A stretch of DNA of 64,000 nucleotides. Origin: Mesorhizobium loti. GTDB taxonomy: Bacteria > Pseudomonadota > Alphaproteobacteria > Rhizobiales > Rhizobiaceae. Position numbers and translations under genes: made by a program. Below are positions 36,576-50,801 of the stretch, in pieces. The notes beneath the pieces are model-generated. The model was not told where the DNA came from and did not search any database. It worked only from the letters and a program-made list of their open reading frames with translations. The DNA is taken from NCBI GenBank assembly GCA_014189435.1, contig CP050293.1, forward strand, positions 6,639,001 to 6,703,000, in the 5' to 3' direction. Numbering within the stretch: the stretch's first letter is position 1; each line of letters opens with the position of its first letter.

Positions 36576-37826
36576 ATGATCGCCGATGCTACAATCGACA
36601 TCGCCATCATCGGTGGCGGCATCATCGGCATCTGCGCTGCCGCCTCTCTGGCCGAGGCGGGACGCAAGGTCACGATCTTCGATCGCACGGGCATCTGCGA
36701 GGAGACGAGCTCCGGCAATGCCGCTGCCTTTGCCTTTTCCGATGTGCTGCCGCTGGCCCACAAGGGCATGATGCGGCAATTGCCGAAATGGCTGGCCGAT
36801 CCGCTCGGACCGCTCAGCATCCCGCCCGCCTATCTGCCGAAGCTTCTGCCCTGGCTGGTCCGCTTCTGGCGCGCCGGTGCGCCGGGAAAATACGAGGCGA
36901 GCCTTGCCGCTCAAGCCGGCATGATGAAGCTCGCCGAAGCGGAATGGATGGGCCTGCTCGATCGCTCGGGTACGCGGTCGATGCTGCGCGAGGACGGTTC
37001 GCTCGAGCTTTACGAAAGCGAGGCCGAGTTTCAGGCAGGGCTGTCCGGCTGGGCGGCGCGTGAGCGTTTCGGCATCGGTTTTCGCCATGTCGAGGGCGAG
37101 GAACTGGCCGCCTTGCAGCCGGGGCTGTCGCCGCGCTTCATCAAAGGCACGTTCGTGCCGGGATGGAAGACGGTCGCCGATCCAAAATTGCTCGGCAAAG
37201 CGGTGTGGGCCCATGCGCAGGCCAAGGGCGCCCGCTTTGAGCTGGCTCGGATCGGCCAAGTCGCGGCGGATCAGAATGGTGCAACACTGACGTTGGGAGA
37301 CGGAACGACTAGGCAGGCCCGACACCTCGTCGTCGCCGCCGGTGCCTGGTCGCATCTGCTGGCGAGGCAGCTCGGCGATCGCATTCCGCTGGAAACCGAG
37401 CGCGGCTACAACACGACGTTGCCGACGAGTGCCTTCGACGTGAAGCGGATGCTGATCTTCTCCGGTCATGGCTTCGTCATCACGCCGCTCGAAACGGGCC
37501 TGCGCGTCGGCGGCGCCGTGGAACTTGGCGGCATCGAGCGGCCGCCTAATTATGCCAGGTCGAAGGCGCTGCTGCAGAAGGCGCAAAAATTCCTGCCGGG
37601 GCTCGATCCCTCGGGCGGTCGCGAATGGATGGGGTTCCGTCCCTCGCTGCCGGATTCAGTGCCCGTCATCGGCGGCGCGCCGGGAAAGCGGTCGGTGGTT
37701 TATGCCTTCGGCCACGGCCATCTCGGCCTGACCCAGGCGGCCGCCACCGGACGGTTGATCAGGGATCTCGTCCTGGGGCAGACTCCGCCGATCGATCTGG
37801 CTCCCTTCAGTCCACAACGATTCTGA
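36576..37826 (+). CDS. hypO: D-hydroxyproline oxidase/dehydrogenase (FAD)
   Basis: A 416-residue DAO-type flavoprotein: GGGIIGICAAASLAEAG at about 13-29 binds FAD; ETSSGNAAAF and the C-terminal GFRPSLPDSVPVIGGAPG and GHGHLGLTQAAATG match D-amino-acid dehydrogenases. Within this cluster it should oxidise cis-4-hydroxy-D-proline to the pyrroline that the upstream deaminase consumes. The ribosome site is weak. It is related to, but clearly distinct from, DadA at 27347. Confidence 0.83.
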   Translation: MIADATIDIAIIGGGIIGICAAASLAEAGRKVTIFDRTGICEETSSGNAAAFAFSDVLPLAHKGMMRQLPKWLADPLGPLSIPPAYLPKLLPWLVRFWRAGAPGKYEASLAAQAGMMKLAEAEWMGLLDRSGTRSMLREDGSLELYESEAEFQAGLSGWAARERFGIGFRHVEGEELAALQPGLSPRFIKGTFVPGWKTVADPKLLGKAVWAHAQAKGARFELARIGQVAADQNGATLTLGDGTTRQARHLVVAAGAWSHLLARQLGDRIPLETERGYNTTLPTSAFDVKRMLIFSGHGFVITPLETGLRVGGAVELGGIERPPNYARSKALLQKAQKFLPGLDPSGGREWMGFRPSLPDSVPVIGGAPGKRSVVYAFGHGHLGLTQAAATGRLIRDLVLGQTPPIDLAPFSPQRF

Positions 37827-37856
37827 TTTTTCGGGTTTTGTTCTTCGAGGAGCGTC

Positions 37857-38858
37857 ATGGCCAAGAAATCCTTCTTCTGCATAGACGGCCACACCTGCGG
37901 CAATCCGGTGCGGCTGGTCGCCGGGGGCGGCCCGCTGCTGCAGGGCTCGACGATGATGGAGCGGCGGGCGCATTTTCTGGCCGAGTATGACTGGATCCGC
38001 ACCGGGCTGATGTTCGAGCCGCGCGGCCATGATGTGATGTCCGGCTCGATCCTCTATCCGCCGACGCGCGAGGATTGCGACATCGCCATCCTGTTCATCG
38101 AAACCTCCGGCTGCCTGCCGATGTGCGGTCATGGCACCATCGGCACGGTGACGATGGCGATTGAGCACGGACTGATCAAGCCGAAGACGCCGGGCGTGCT
38201 TCGGCTCGACACGCCGGCCGGCCTCGTCATCGCCGAGTACAAGCAGGTCGGCGACTATGTCGAGGAAGTGCGCATCACCAACGTGCCCTCCTTCCTCTAC
38301 GCCGAGGGGCTGACGGTCGAATGCCCGCAGCTCGGCGAAATCACCGTCGACGTCGCCTATGGCGGCAATTTCTACGCCATCGTCGAGCCGCAGGCGAACT
38401 ACCGCGACATGGCCGACTATTCGGCGGGCGACTTCATCGCCTGGAGCCCGGTGGTCCGGCAGCGGCTCAACGAGAAATATTCCTTCGTGCATCCCGAGAA
38501 CCCGGGCATCAACCGGCTGTCGCACATGCTGTGGACCGGCAAGCCGACCGACCCCGAGGCCGACGCCCGCAATGCCGTGTTCTACGGCGACAAGGCGATC
38601 GACCGCTCACCCTGCGGCACCGGCACCTCGGCGCGCATGGCGCAGCTTCATGCCAAGGGCAGGCTCAAGGCCGGAGACAGTTTTGTCCATGAATCGATCA
38701 TCGGCTCGCTGTTCAGGGGCAAGGTCGAAAAGGACGTCACCGTCGCCGGTAAACCGGCCATCATTCCCTCGATCGGCGGCTGGGCGCGGATGACCGGATT
38801 GAACACCATCTTCATCGACGACCGCGATCCGTTCGCGCATGGTTTTGTCGTCAAGTGA
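37857..38858 (+). CDS. hypE: 4-Hydroxyproline 2-epimerase (proline racemase family)
   Basis: A 333-residue proline-racemase-fold enzyme. Both catalytic positions are cysteines: Cys90 in MCGHGTIG and Cys253 in SPCGTGTSARMA. The Cys/Cys pair marks epimerases and racemases rather than the Thr-containing hydroxyproline dehydratases. It turns trans-4-hydroxy-L-proline into cis-4-hydroxy-D-proline, the first step of the pathway. A GGAG site precedes the ATG. The dehydrogenase for the last step (2-oxoglutarate semialdehyde) and a dedicated transporter are not obvious next to it. Confidence 0.9.
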   Translation: MAKKSFFCIDGHTCGNPVRLVAGGGPLLQGSTMMERRAHFLAEYDWIRTGLMFEPRGHDVMSGSILYPPTREDCDIAILFIETSGCLPMCGHGTIGTVTMAIEHGLIKPKTPGVLRLDTPAGLVIAEYKQVGDYVEEVRITNVPSFLYAEGLTVECPQLGEITVDVAYGGNFYAIVEPQANYRDMADYSAGDFIAWSPVVRQRLNEKYSFVHPENPGINRLSHMLWTGKPTDPEADARNAVFYGDKAIDRSPCGTGTSARMAQLHAKGRLKAGDSFVHESIIGSLFRGKVEKDVTVAGKPAIIPSIGGWARMTGLNTIFIDDRDPFAHGFVVK

Positions 38859-39192
38859 AGGGAAACCTGACCCAACGGAAAGGAACAGAACGAAAAACGG
38901 ATTGTGTCAGCAACGCAACGATTCTTCTCATCACCTAATTTTGACGGCGATTTCTTCGAAACGGGGCGCATGATGCGGCCGAATCGTCAAAGACATTGCG
39001 TTATGCCAATGGTAGGGTCCGCGATAGTCCAGGGGTCGGATGGGAGAAAACGGGCAATCGGACGGCGTGCCGCGAAAACACGCATGACGATTGAAAAATG
39101 ACGTTGCAATCCGGGCTCGAAACTTTACGACTAGGGGAAATACGAAAAGGAATGCGTCTGCATGGGCGACATTCCAGGGGAGCCATGTACAC
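38859..39192 (+). other. Upstream region of the liv operon
   Basis: About 330 bp with no gene. It is less GC-rich than its surroundings and presumably holds the liv promoter, but I cannot point to a convincing -35/-10 pair or operator. No hairpin with a T-run is present after hypE. Confidence 0.4.
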
Positions 39193-40095
<903 letters not shown>

Positions 40096-40099
40096 GATC

Positions 40100-41695
40100 A
40101 TGGCCGTCACTGTATCTCCGGAGCGCGACGTCGTCGCCACCCCCGTGCAGCGCGCGCTTAAGGAAGCGTTCTATGCCGGCGCCATATCGCTTGGCCTGTT
40201 CGTGCTGTTCATCGGCCTGAAGACCGGCCAGAACATTTCCAATGAACTGGTCGTGACGACGCGCTGGGGCCTGCTCGCCGCAGTGGTGGTCGCCACGGCC
40301 GTCGGACGCTTCCTCTATGTCGCCTATGGCCAGCCCTTCATGGCCAGCCAGAAGATAACCAACGTTGCCACCGGCCTGTTGCCGGCCAGCGTGGCGTCAC
40401 GGTTCTTCCAGCTGCCGTGGTTCATCGCGGCTGTTGTCGCGGCGGTGCTGCTGTTCGTTCTCAACAACTCTCTCGCCGGATGGGTGGGAGCAGAACCAGC
40501 CGGCTATCTGCAATTCCTGCGCGCCCTGGCGATCATCTATGTGCTGGCTTGCGTGATCTACTACTTCCGCGCCTTCATCCATACAAACTTCACCAAATTG
40601 GGCATCACAGCGCTGGTGCTGTACCCGATCCTCGTGGTCGCGGTGCTGTCGCTGAACGCCTGGTCGATCGCCAGCGGGCTGCAGGGTTCGCTGAAATGGG
40701 TCGACAATTTCGGCATCCAGATCCTGATCTATGTGATGCTGGCCTGGGGCCTGAACATCGTCGTCGGCCTCGCCGGCCTGCTCGATCTCGGCTACGTCGC
40801 CTTCTATGCACTTGGCGCCTATGCCTATGCGCTTCTCGCCACGCAATTTGGTCTGTCGTTCTGGATCCTGTTGCCGGCCGCGGGCGCCATGGCGGCGCTG
40901 TGGGGCGTGCTGCTCGGCTTCCCGGTGCTGCGCCTGCGGGGCGATTATCTGGCGATCGTGACGCTGGCTTTCGGCGAGATCATCCGCCTGGTGCTCATCA
41001 ACTGGCGCGAGGTCACCAACGGATCGGCCGGCATTTCCGGCATTCCCAAGGTCAGCTTCTTCGGCCTGATGTCGTTCAACGTGTCAGACCCGAACTACAT
41101 CGCCAAGGTGCTGCACATCGCCCAGTCGGGCGCCTACTATAAGATTTTCCTCTATTATCTGATCCTGGGCCTGTGCCTGCTCACCGCCTTCGTCACCATC
41201 AGGCTGCGGCGTCTGCCGGTCGGCCGTGCCTGGGAAGCGTTGCGTGAGGATGAGATCGCCTGCCGGTCGCTGGGCATCAATACGACGACGACCAAGCTCA
41301 CGGCTTTTGCCACGGGCGCCATGTTCGGCGGCTTCGCCGGCTCGTTCTTCGCCGCGCGGCAAGGCTTCGTCAGCCCGGAATCCTTCGTCTTCCTGGAATC
41401 GGCTATCATCCTGGCGATCGTGGTGCTCGGCGGCATGGGTTCGCTGGTCGGTATCGCCGTTGCCGCGATGGTGATGATTGGCGGCACCGAGGCGCTGCGT
41501 GAACTCGACTTCCTCAAGCAGATCTTTGGGCCGGACTTCACGCCGGAACTCTACCGCATGCTTCTGTTCGGCATGGCCATGGTCATCGTGATGCTGTGGA
41601 AGCCGCGCGGCTTCGTCGGCAGTCGTGAACCAACCGCCTTCCTCAAGGAGCGAAGAGCTGTCTCCGGTTCCTTCACCAAGGAGGGCCACGGCTGA
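40100..41695 (+). CDS. livM: Branched-chain amino-acid ABC permease LivM
   Basis: A 531-residue permease, longer than the usual 320-430 because of an N-terminal part with several additional hydrophobic segments (residues 1-190). The conserved LivM core is recognisable from [23 protein letters not shown] through [19 protein letters not shown], the cytoplasmic loop contacting the ATPases. The gene starts four bases after livH and its stop overlaps the livG start by one base. Confidence 0.94.
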   Translation: MAVTVSPERDVVATPVQRALKEAFYAGAISLGLFVLFIGLKTGQNISNELVVTTRWGLLAAVVVATAVGRFLYVAYGQPFMASQKITNVATGLLPASVASRFFQLPWFIAAVVAAVLLFVLNNSLAGWVGAEPAGYLQFLRALAIIYVLACVIYYFRAFIHTNFTKLGITALVLYPILVVAVLSLNAWSIASGLQGSLKWVDNFGIQILIYVMLAWGLNIVVGLAGLLDLGYVAFYALGAYAYALLATQFGLSFWILLPAAGAMAALWGVLLGFPVLRLRGDYLAIVTLAFGEIIRLVLINWREVTNGSAGISGIPKVSFFGLMSFNVSDPNYIAKVLHIAQSGAYYKIFLYYLILGLCLLTAFVTIRLRRLPVGRAWEALREDEIACRSLGINTTTTKLTAFATGAMFGGFAGSFFAARQGFVSPESFVFLESAIILAIVVLGGMGSLVGIAVAAMVMIGGTEALRELDFLKQIFGPDFTPELYRMLLFGMAMVIVMLWKPRGFVGSREPTAFLKERRAVSGSFTKEGHG

Positions 41696-43290
41696 TGAAT
41701 GCGAACCCTATTCAGAAAGCCAATCCGGGCATGAACGACGCCATCCTGCAGGTCGATCATCTGTCGATGAAGTTCGGTGGCCTGGTGGCCATCGGCGACC
41801 TGTCCTTCGCCGCCAAGCGCGGCGAGATCACCGCGCTGATCGGCCCCAACGGCGCCGGCAAGACCACCGTGTTCAACTGCATCACCGGCTTCTACAAGCC
41901 GTCGGAAGGCATGATCACGCTGAACCGGAACGACGGTTCGAGCTTCCTGCTCGAGCGGTTGCCCAACCATGAGATCCCGGCGCGCGCCAAGGTGGCGCGC
42001 ACCTTCCAGAACATCCGCCTGTTTTCGGGCATGACGCTGCTGGAGAACCTTTTGGTCGCCCAGCACAACAAGCTGATGAAGGCCTCGGGCTATACGGTGC
42101 TCGGCCTGTTCGGCTTCAGCGGCTACCGCAAGGCCTCGGCCGAATCGATAGAGCTTGCCAAGCACTGGCTGGAGAAGGCCGACCTCGTCGATCGAGCCGA
42201 CGATCCGGCCGGCGACCTGCCCTATGGCGCGCAGCGGCGGCTCGAGATCGCCCGCGCCATGTGCACGGGGCCGGAGCTTCTGTGCCTCGACGAGCCGGCG
42301 GCTGGCCTCAACCCGAAGGAATCGGCGGCACTCAACGAACTGTTGATCGATATCAAGAAGACATCAGGCACCTCGATCCTGTTGATCGAGCATGACATGT
42401 CGGTGGTCATGCAGATCTCCGACCATGTCGTGGTGCTGGAATATGGCCGCAAGATCTCCGACGGCAGTCCGCAATCGGTACGCACCGACCCGCGCGTCAT
42501 CGCCGCCTATCTCGGTGTCGACGACGAGGAAGTCGAGGCGGTCCTTACCGAAGTCGGCGACGAAGACGTCATCGAACAGCTCGATACCGGGCCGGATGCC
42601 GCGCATGGTCCGGGGACATCGTCTTCGTATCTCGCCGGGCCGGTGACCGACACGGTCGGTCACAGTTCAGGCGAGCGGGTTACGGTGGCAAAGGGCGCGT
42701 CAAAGGCCGGTCAGGTCGACGCGAGATCGCTCGCCGCGGCAAACAAGGCTGCCTCGCTGGCAGCGGTACCGGCTGAGAAGTCCGCTCCGGCGGCGAAGGC
42801 AAAGCCTGCTCCGAAAGCGTCGTCAAAGGCCACCACCGGGACGGCGGTGAAGTCGACCGCGCCGGCCAAGCCGGCAGCCAAGACCCCTGCGGTGAAGGCC
42901 CCTGCGGCGACGGCTGGCGGAATCTCCAATCGGCTGGCGGCGCCTCGCGGCGGCAAGGCCGACAACCTGACCCGCATCAAGGGCATCGGTACCGTCAACG
43001 AGAAGAAGCTCAACGATCACGGCATCTTCCACTTCGACCAGATCGGAGCCTGGAAAAAGGCCGACGTCGAGGCCGCCGAAGCCTATCTGGCCTTTGACGG
43101 ACGCATCGCGCGCGAGGAATGGGTCAAGCAGGCCAAGCTGCTCGGCCAAGGCAAGGACACGGAATTCTCGCGCCGTGTCGATGAGGGCAAGGTGGCGACC
43201 AGCCATGCTTCCGGAAAGACTGCAAATGCAGCTTCGGGAAAGACTGCTGCCGCCAAGCCTGTGGCTGGCAAGCGTGGAGGGGGCAAGTGA
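41695..43290 (+). CDS. livG: Branched-chain amino-acid ABC ATPase LivG with long C-terminal tail
   Basis: Residues 12 to about 275 are a standard LivG ATPase: Walker A GPNGAGKT (50-57), signature region LPYGAQRRLEIARA, Walker B LLCLDEPAAGLNP and the switch histidine in IEHDMS. The protein then extends to 531 residues: an Ala/Lys/Pro-rich linker (about 330-420), an IKGIG-containing helical module (NLTRIKGIGTVNEKKLND ... WVKQAKLLGQG) and a Lys/Ala-rich end. A related module ends L21 in this window. Such tails have been seen on several rhizobial proteins but are not part of the transporter fold. Confidence 0.93.
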   Translation: MNANPIQKANPGMNDAILQVDHLSMKFGGLVAIGDLSFAAKRGEITALIGPNGAGKTTVFNCITGFYKPSEGMITLNRNDGSSFLLERLPNHEIPARAKVARTFQNIRLFSGMTLLENLLVAQHNKLMKASGYTVLGLFGFSGYRKASAESIELAKHWLEKADLVDRADDPAGDLPYGAQRRLEIARAMCTGPELLCLDEPAAGLNPKESAALNELLIDIKKTSGTSILLIEHDMSVVMQISDHVVVLEYGRKISDGSPQSVRTDPRVIAAYLGVDDEEVEAVLTEVGDEDVIEQLDTGPDAAHGPGTSSSYLAGPVTDTVGHSSGERVTVAKGASKAGQVDARSLAAANKAASLAAVPAEKSAPAAKAKPAPKASSKATTGTAVKSTAPAKPAAKTPAVKAPAATAGGISNRLAAPRGGKADNLTRIKGIGTVNEKKLNDHGIFHFDQIGAWKKADVEAAEAYLAFDGRIAREEWVKQAKLLGQGKDTEFSRRVDEGKVATSHASGKTANAASGKTAAAKPVAGKRGGGK

Positions 43291-44018
43291 TGGCCGCGAC
43301 GACGCTGCTCGATATCAAGGGCGTGCAGACCTATTACGGCAACATCCGGGCCCTGAACGGCGTCGATGTCACCGTCAAGCAGGGTGAGATCGTGGCGCTG
43401 ATCGGCGCCAACGGCGCCGGCAAGTCGACGCTGATGATGACCATTTTCGGCGCGCCTCGGGCTCGTGCGGGCACCATCACCTTTGCCGGCACCGACATCA
43501 CCCAGATGCCGACGCATGAGATAGCGCGCATGCGCATCGCCCAGTCGCCCGAGGGCCGGCGCATCTTTCCGCGCATGACGGTGATGGAAAACCTGCAGAT
43601 GGGCGCCAGCCTCGACAACCTCAAGCATTATGACGAGGACGTCGAGAAGGTGTTCACGCTGTTTCCGCGGCTGAAGGAGCGCATCGCCCAGCGCGGCGGC
43701 ACGCTGTCGGGCGGCGAGCAGCAGATGCTGTCGATCGGACGCGCGCTGATGGCGCGGCCGAAGCTGCTGCTGCTCGACGAGCCGTCGCTGGGTCTGGCGC
43801 CGCTGATCGTCAAGCAGATCTTCGACGCCATCCGCGAACTGAACCGCACGCAGGGGCTGACCGTGTTCCTGGTCGAGCAGAACGCCTTCGGCGCGCTGAA
43901 ACTCGCCACGCGCGGCTATGTCATGGTCAACGGCAATGTGACGATGAGCGGCACCGGCAAGGAGCTGCTCGCCAATCCGGAAGTGCGCGCCGCCTATCTT
44001 GAAGGCGGACACCACTGA
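43290..44018 (+). CDS. livF: Branched-chain amino-acid ABC ATPase LivF
   Basis: A 242-residue ATPase with Walker A GANGAGKST (39-47), signature LSGGEQQML, Walker B LLLLDEPSLGLAP and EQNAFGAL after it, as in LivF. The ATG at 43290 overlaps the livG stop; a GTG one codon earlier is also possible. Unlike LivG it has no tail. A strong hairpin follows. Confidence 0.95.
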   Translation: MAATTLLDIKGVQTYYGNIRALNGVDVTVKQGEIVALIGANGAGKSTLMMTIFGAPRARAGTITFAGTDITQMPTHEIARMRIAQSPEGRRIFPRMTVMENLQMGASLDNLKHYDEDVEKVFTLFPRLKERIAQRGGTLSGGEQQMLSIGRALMARPKLLLLDEPSLGLAPLIVKQIFDAIRELNRTQGLTVFLVEQNAFGALKLATRGYVMVNGNVTMSGTGKELLANPEVRAAYLEGGHH

Positions 44019-44020
44019 GT

Positions 44021-44069
44021 TTGGAGCGGAATGTGTGCATGCGGTATTCCGCTCCAAGTTGTTTGTTTG
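44021..44069 (+). terminator. Hairpin after livF
   Basis: TTGGAGCGGAAT (44021-44032) and ATTCCGCTCCAA (44046-44057) form a perfect 12-bp stem; GTTGTTTGTTTGTC follows. It may be a terminator or attenuator, because the downstream membrane-protein and binding-protein genes continue in the same direction. Confidence 0.65.
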
Positions 44070-44071
44070 TC

Positions 44072-44115
44072 GCATGATCTTTGTCCGAAAAGTCTGCAAC
44101 TTTTCGGGATCATGC
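44072..44115. repeat. Short rhizobial palindrome, GCATGATC type
   Basis: GCATGATC (44072-44079) and GATCATGC (44108-44115) enclose CCGAAAAGT/ACTTTTCGG (44085-44093 and 44099-44107). It has the same architecture as 27237-27280 and 20006-20049. Confidence 0.7.
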
Positions 44116-44130
44116 TAGGGAGACTTCACC

Positions 44131-44478
44131 ATGCAGGGCATTCTCTACGAGGAGCCGTCGATCTGGCAATTCTTCTTCGTCACCTGTCTGCTGGGCGGCT
44201 GGGCGGCCTGGATGACCGGCAAGGCCAGCGCCCAGACATGGCGCAGCTTCATCCAGCTGTTCGCCTATATGCTGGGCCTCGGCATCGGCATCCGCTTCAT
44301 CCATCACGCGCTGTTCGGCGGCACGATGTTCTCGCTGCACTATTACATCGTCGACACCATCGTGCTGATGATCCTCGGCTTCATCGGCTATCAATACACG
44401 CGTACCAACCAGATGGTGACGCAGTATAATTGGCTCTACGAAAGAGCTTCAATCTTGAGCTGGAAACCGAAAGGTTGA
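44131..44478 (+). CDS. Small membrane protein of the liv operon (DUF6867-like)
   Basis: A 115-residue protein with about three hydrophobic segments (near 12-30, 42-60, 72-90), beginning MQGILYEEPSIWQFFFVTC. Proteins of this size sit between livF and the binding-protein gene in many rhizobia and are annotated as DUF6867. It may assist the importer, but no function is established. The family name is from memory of that context. Confidence 0.7.
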   Translation: MQGILYEEPSIWQFFFVTCLLGGWAAWMTGKASAQTWRSFIQLFAYMLGLGIGIRFIHHALFGGTMFSLHYYIVDTIVLMILGFIGYQYTRTNQMVTQYNWLYERASILSWKPKG

Positions 44479-44615
44479 GGTTCATCATTAACGCCGCCTC
44501 GGAATTGAATCGGCGTGACAAGTGCCTGAAAATCGGCAAACTATGCTTTCTGCGATAAGGGTGGGCATCGCATGAAAGCTTCATCCACGCCCACTCCGTA
44601 AATGGGAGCGTTTAA

Positions 44616-45734
44616 ATGAAAAAGTCACTTTTGTCCGCCGTCGCCCTGACCGCGCTTGTCGCGTTCGGTGGTGCCGCGTGGGCTGACGTCCTGGTCGGCG
44701 TTGCCGGCCCGATCACCGGTCCGAACGCCGCCTTCGGCGCACAGCTTCAGAAGGGTGCGGAAGCGGCTGTCGCCGACATCAATGCCAAGGGCGGCATCAA
44801 CGGCGAGCAGATCAAGCTCGAAGTCGGCGACGACGTCTCCGATCCGAAGCAGGGCATCTCGGTCGCCAACAAGTTCGTCGGCGACGGCGTCAAGTTCGTG
44901 GTCGGCCACTTCAACTCGGGCGTCTCGATCCCGGCATCGGAAGTCTATGCGGAAAACAATATCGTCGAAGTGACGCCGGCCGCGACCAACCCGCAGTTCA
45001 CCGAACGCGGCCTGTGGAACGTGTTCCGCACCTGCGGACGCGATGACCAGCAGGGTAGCATCGCCGGCGCTTATCTCGCCGCGAACTTCAAGGATGCCAA
45101 GATCGCCGTCGTTCACGACAAGACCACCTACGGCCAGGGCCTTGCCGACGAGACCAAGAAGGCGATGAACGCCAAGGGCCTGACGGAAGTCATGTATGAA
45201 GGCATCAATGTCGGCGACAAGGACTTCTCGGCGCTGATCGCCAAGATGAAGGAAGCCGGCGTTACCATCATCTATTGGGGCGGCCTGCACACCGAAGCCG
45301 GCCTGATCATCCGTCAGGCGGCTGACCAGGGCCTCAAGGCGACGCTGGTCTCCGGCGATGGCATCGTGTCGAACGAGCTGGCTTCGATCGCGGGCGACGC
45401 GGTTGCGGGCACGCTCAACACGTTCGGCCCGGATCCGCGCCTGATCCCCGCCAACAAGGAACTCGTCGAGAAGTTCCGCGCGCAGGGCTTCGAGCCGGAA
45501 GCCTATACGCTCTACGCTTACGCCGCCGTGCAGGCGATCGCCGAAGCAGCGACCGCTGCCAAGTCGAACGACCCGCAGGAAGTTGCCAAGGCGCTGCATG
45601 CGAACGGCCCGTTCAAGACCGTGCTCGGCGACCTGTCCTATGACGCCAAGGGCGACCCGACGCTGCCCGGCTACGTCATCTACGAATGGAAGAAGGGCGA
45701 CGACGGCAAGTACACCTACATCCAGAAGATGTAA
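44616..45734 (+). CDS. Branched-chain amino-acid ABC substrate-binding protein
   Basis: A 372-residue periplasmic binding protein of the LivJ/LivK type. The signal peptide ends about residue 23 (GAAWA), and the mature protein begins [20 protein letters not shown], typical of the family's first lobe; [18 protein letters not shown] is in the hinge region. It delivers leucine, isoleucine, valine or related amino acids to LivHMGF. Given the neighbouring hydroxyproline genes, another ligand cannot be excluded. A strong terminator closes the operon. Confidence 0.93.
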   Translation: MKKSLLSAVALTALVAFGGAAWADVLVGVAGPITGPNAAFGAQLQKGAEAAVADINAKGGINGEQIKLEVGDDVSDPKQGISVANKFVGDGVKFVVGHFNSGVSIPASEVYAENNIVEVTPAATNPQFTERGLWNVFRTCGRDDQQGSIAGAYLAANFKDAKIAVVHDKTTYGQGLADETKKAMNAKGLTEVMYEGINVGDKDFSALIAKMKEAGVTIIYWGGLHTEAGLIIRQAADQGLKATLVSGDGIVSNELASIAGDAVAGTLNTFGPDPRLIPANKELVEKFRAQGFEPEAYTLYAYAAVQAIAEAATAAKSNDPQEVAKALHANGPFKTVLGDLSYDAKGDPTLPGYVIYEWKKGDDGKYTYIQKM

Positions 45735-45760
45735 GCTCGTCAGTCTCCAGATTTTACGGA

Positions 45761-45790
45761 TGCCCGGCGCTTCGCGCCGGGCATTTTTCT
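45761..45790 (+). terminator. Rho-independent terminator of the liv operon
   Basis: TGCCCGGCGC (45761-45770) and GCGCCGGGCA (45774-45783) make a perfect 10-bp stem with a TTC loop, followed by TTTTTCTTT. Confidence 0.95.
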
Positions 45791-46033
45791 TTGAGCCGCG
45801 CTCACGTTCAGAGGGTCCGGCAAGCCGATACTGCCGGGCCTTTAGCCGGAAAATGATCATGCCTGGAATGGCAGCGGCAGCACTTTCTTGCGCCTTCGAA
45901 TGAATGCGACCGACTTTGTCGCAAAGATTCCATTTCAATCGGTTTAAATGCGAGTCAATTTTGTTTGCGCTGCAGCATTTTCACGCTAATCATTGCGCCG
46001 ATTTCTCTTCCTTCCGTTGCTGGAGCCCAGTCC

Positions 46034-49492
<3,459 letters not shown>

Positions 49493-49650
49493 TTGGTGCC
49501 TTCTTGGGGATGGCTGTCCGCATCATGGCGGCAGCGTCAGTTCGATCACCGATAACAGCTTGACCCGCCGCCGCCGGTCGGGCATCGAACCGGCTCAAAT
49601 TTGCCGCCGTAGTCCCCGAGTCGCGGCGCAGAAACGATGTGGAGAAAAGC

Positions 49651-49911
49651 ATGGCCGACGATATCACCGATACCAGCCAGACTGTTGCCGCCGGCCAGCT
49701 GCGTGCCTTCATCGAGCGCATAGAGCGGCTCGAGGAAGAGAAGAAGACCATTTCCGACGACATCAAGGAAGTGTTCGCCGAGGCCAAGGGCACCGGCTTC
49801 GACACCAAGGCGATGCGCACGATCATCCGGCTGCGCAAGAAGGACCAGGCCGAGCGGCAGGAAGAGGAAACCATCCTCGATCTGTACAAGGCCGCGCTCG
49901 GCATGGTGTAA
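49651..49911 (+). CDS. gapR: GapR-like nucleoid-associated protein (DUF2312)
   Basis: An 86-residue helical protein, beginning [20 protein letters not shown] and ending LYKAALGMV, rich in charged heptads ([30 protein letters not shown]). It matches DUF2312, the family of Caulobacter GapR, which clamps overtwisted DNA ahead of replication and transcription. ATG 49651 is preceded by TGGAGA. One of several DUF2312 copies may exist in such genomes, so orthology to GapR is probable but not proved. Confidence 0.85.
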   Translation: MADDITDTSQTVAAGQLRAFIERIERLEEEKKTISDDIKEVFAEAKGTGFDTKAMRTIIRLRKKDQAERQEEETILDLYKAALGMV

Positions 49912-49961
49912 GACTAGCCGGCCCCGGCGCCGACGCGGTTGCCGGAGATACGGTTTGAACC

Positions 49962-50402
49962 ATGAGCGAATTCGATTTCGGCGCCCGCCGCGCCTCTGAA
50001 TTCCGCCAGCGCGGCTTCTGGACGCTGTTTGCTGAGCGGCATCCGGAAGAAAAGGCTCTGATGGCAAGGCGCGGACCCTGGTTCTGGCAGCGCGGGCTAC
50101 CCGACTTCGCCTTGGTCCTTTCCATGTATGTCGCGCCGGCGCAGAACCATGTCGGCGTCTTCTTCGGCCGCAACGAGAAGTTCGGCGCCACGCAAGCGTG
50201 GTCGCGGTTGAAGCCGTTCCAGCCTGATATCGAAGACAGGCTGAAGCTCAGGCCGGAGCAGAGTTGCGAAGGTCTCGGCATCAATTCGATGTGGCGGGTG
50301 AACTGCTATGCCGAGGACAACTGGCCGGCCATGGCCGACTGGCTGGTGACCGAATGCTCGCGGATCGAGCGCGCGGTCACAGAAGTCCTGGGGCAGGGGT
50401 AG
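49962..50402 (+). CDS. Hypothetical protein, DUF4268-like
   Basis: A 146-residue cytoplasmic protein. Its second half, with NHVGVFFGRNEKFGATQAWSRLKPFQPDIEDRL and a closing NWPAMADWLVTECSRIERAV, recalls DUF4268 domains found alone or attached to restriction-like proteins. The match is by eye and weak. It follows gapR by 50 bp and precedes a small membrane protein by seven bases, so the three may be co-transcribed. Confidence 0.6.
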   Translation: MSEFDFGARRASEFRQRGFWTLFAERHPEEKALMARRGPWFWQRGLPDFALVLSMYVAPAQNHVGVFFGRNEKFGATQAWSRLKPFQPDIEDRLKLRPEQSCEGLGINSMWRVNCYAEDNWPAMADWLVTECSRIERAVTEVLGQG

Positions 50403-50409
50403 ATATCAG

Positions 50410-50721
50410 GTGTTGCGAGAGGGCGTCGGATCCTTCTTCCGCTCACGCTGGCAAGGTCAGGTGCCGCTCGACCGGCTGTTCTGGCGCGATCTTGTCCTTG
50501 TCGGCACCGCGATCAGCCTCGCAGCATCGGCGCTGGCGCTCGTCCTGCTCGGGTTGAAGTTGCCGCTCGGCCTTGTGCTGGCGGTGCATTTCGCGTCGGT
50601 GCCCTACAGCCTGTTCCTGACCGTGGCCGTGTGGCGAACCACCGAAAAGATTCCCGGTGCCAAGGCCTGGATGATGACACTGGGCGCCACGCTGTGGCTG
50701 GTGGCGATGATCCTGGTCTGA
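50410..50721 (+). CDS. Small membrane protein, unknown function
   Basis: A 103-residue protein with a GTG start and three hydrophobic segments (about 26-50, 52-72, 84-103), two of them closely spaced. No family is recognised. It lies just after the DUF4268-like gene and ends ahead of a bidirectional terminator. Confidence 0.6.
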   Translation: MLREGVGSFFRSRWQGQVPLDRLFWRDLVLVGTAISLAASALALVLLGLKLPLGLVLAVHFASVPYSLFLTVAVWRTTEKIPGAKAWMMTLGATLWLVAMILV

Positions 50722-50752
50722 TCGTCTGCCCGGGGGGCGACGGATATTCCAA

Positions 50753-50785
50753 CAAAAAAGGCGGCCGAAGCCGCCCTTTCATTTT
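50753..50785. terminator. Bidirectional terminator between convergent genes
   Basis: GGCGGC (50760-50765) and GCCGCC (50770-50775) form a stem with a CGAA loop, flanked by AAAAAA on the left and CTTTCATTTT on the right, which serves both the membrane-protein gene and msrB. Confidence 0.85.
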
Positions 50786-50801
50786 GTCGAACCCGGATGG
50801 T

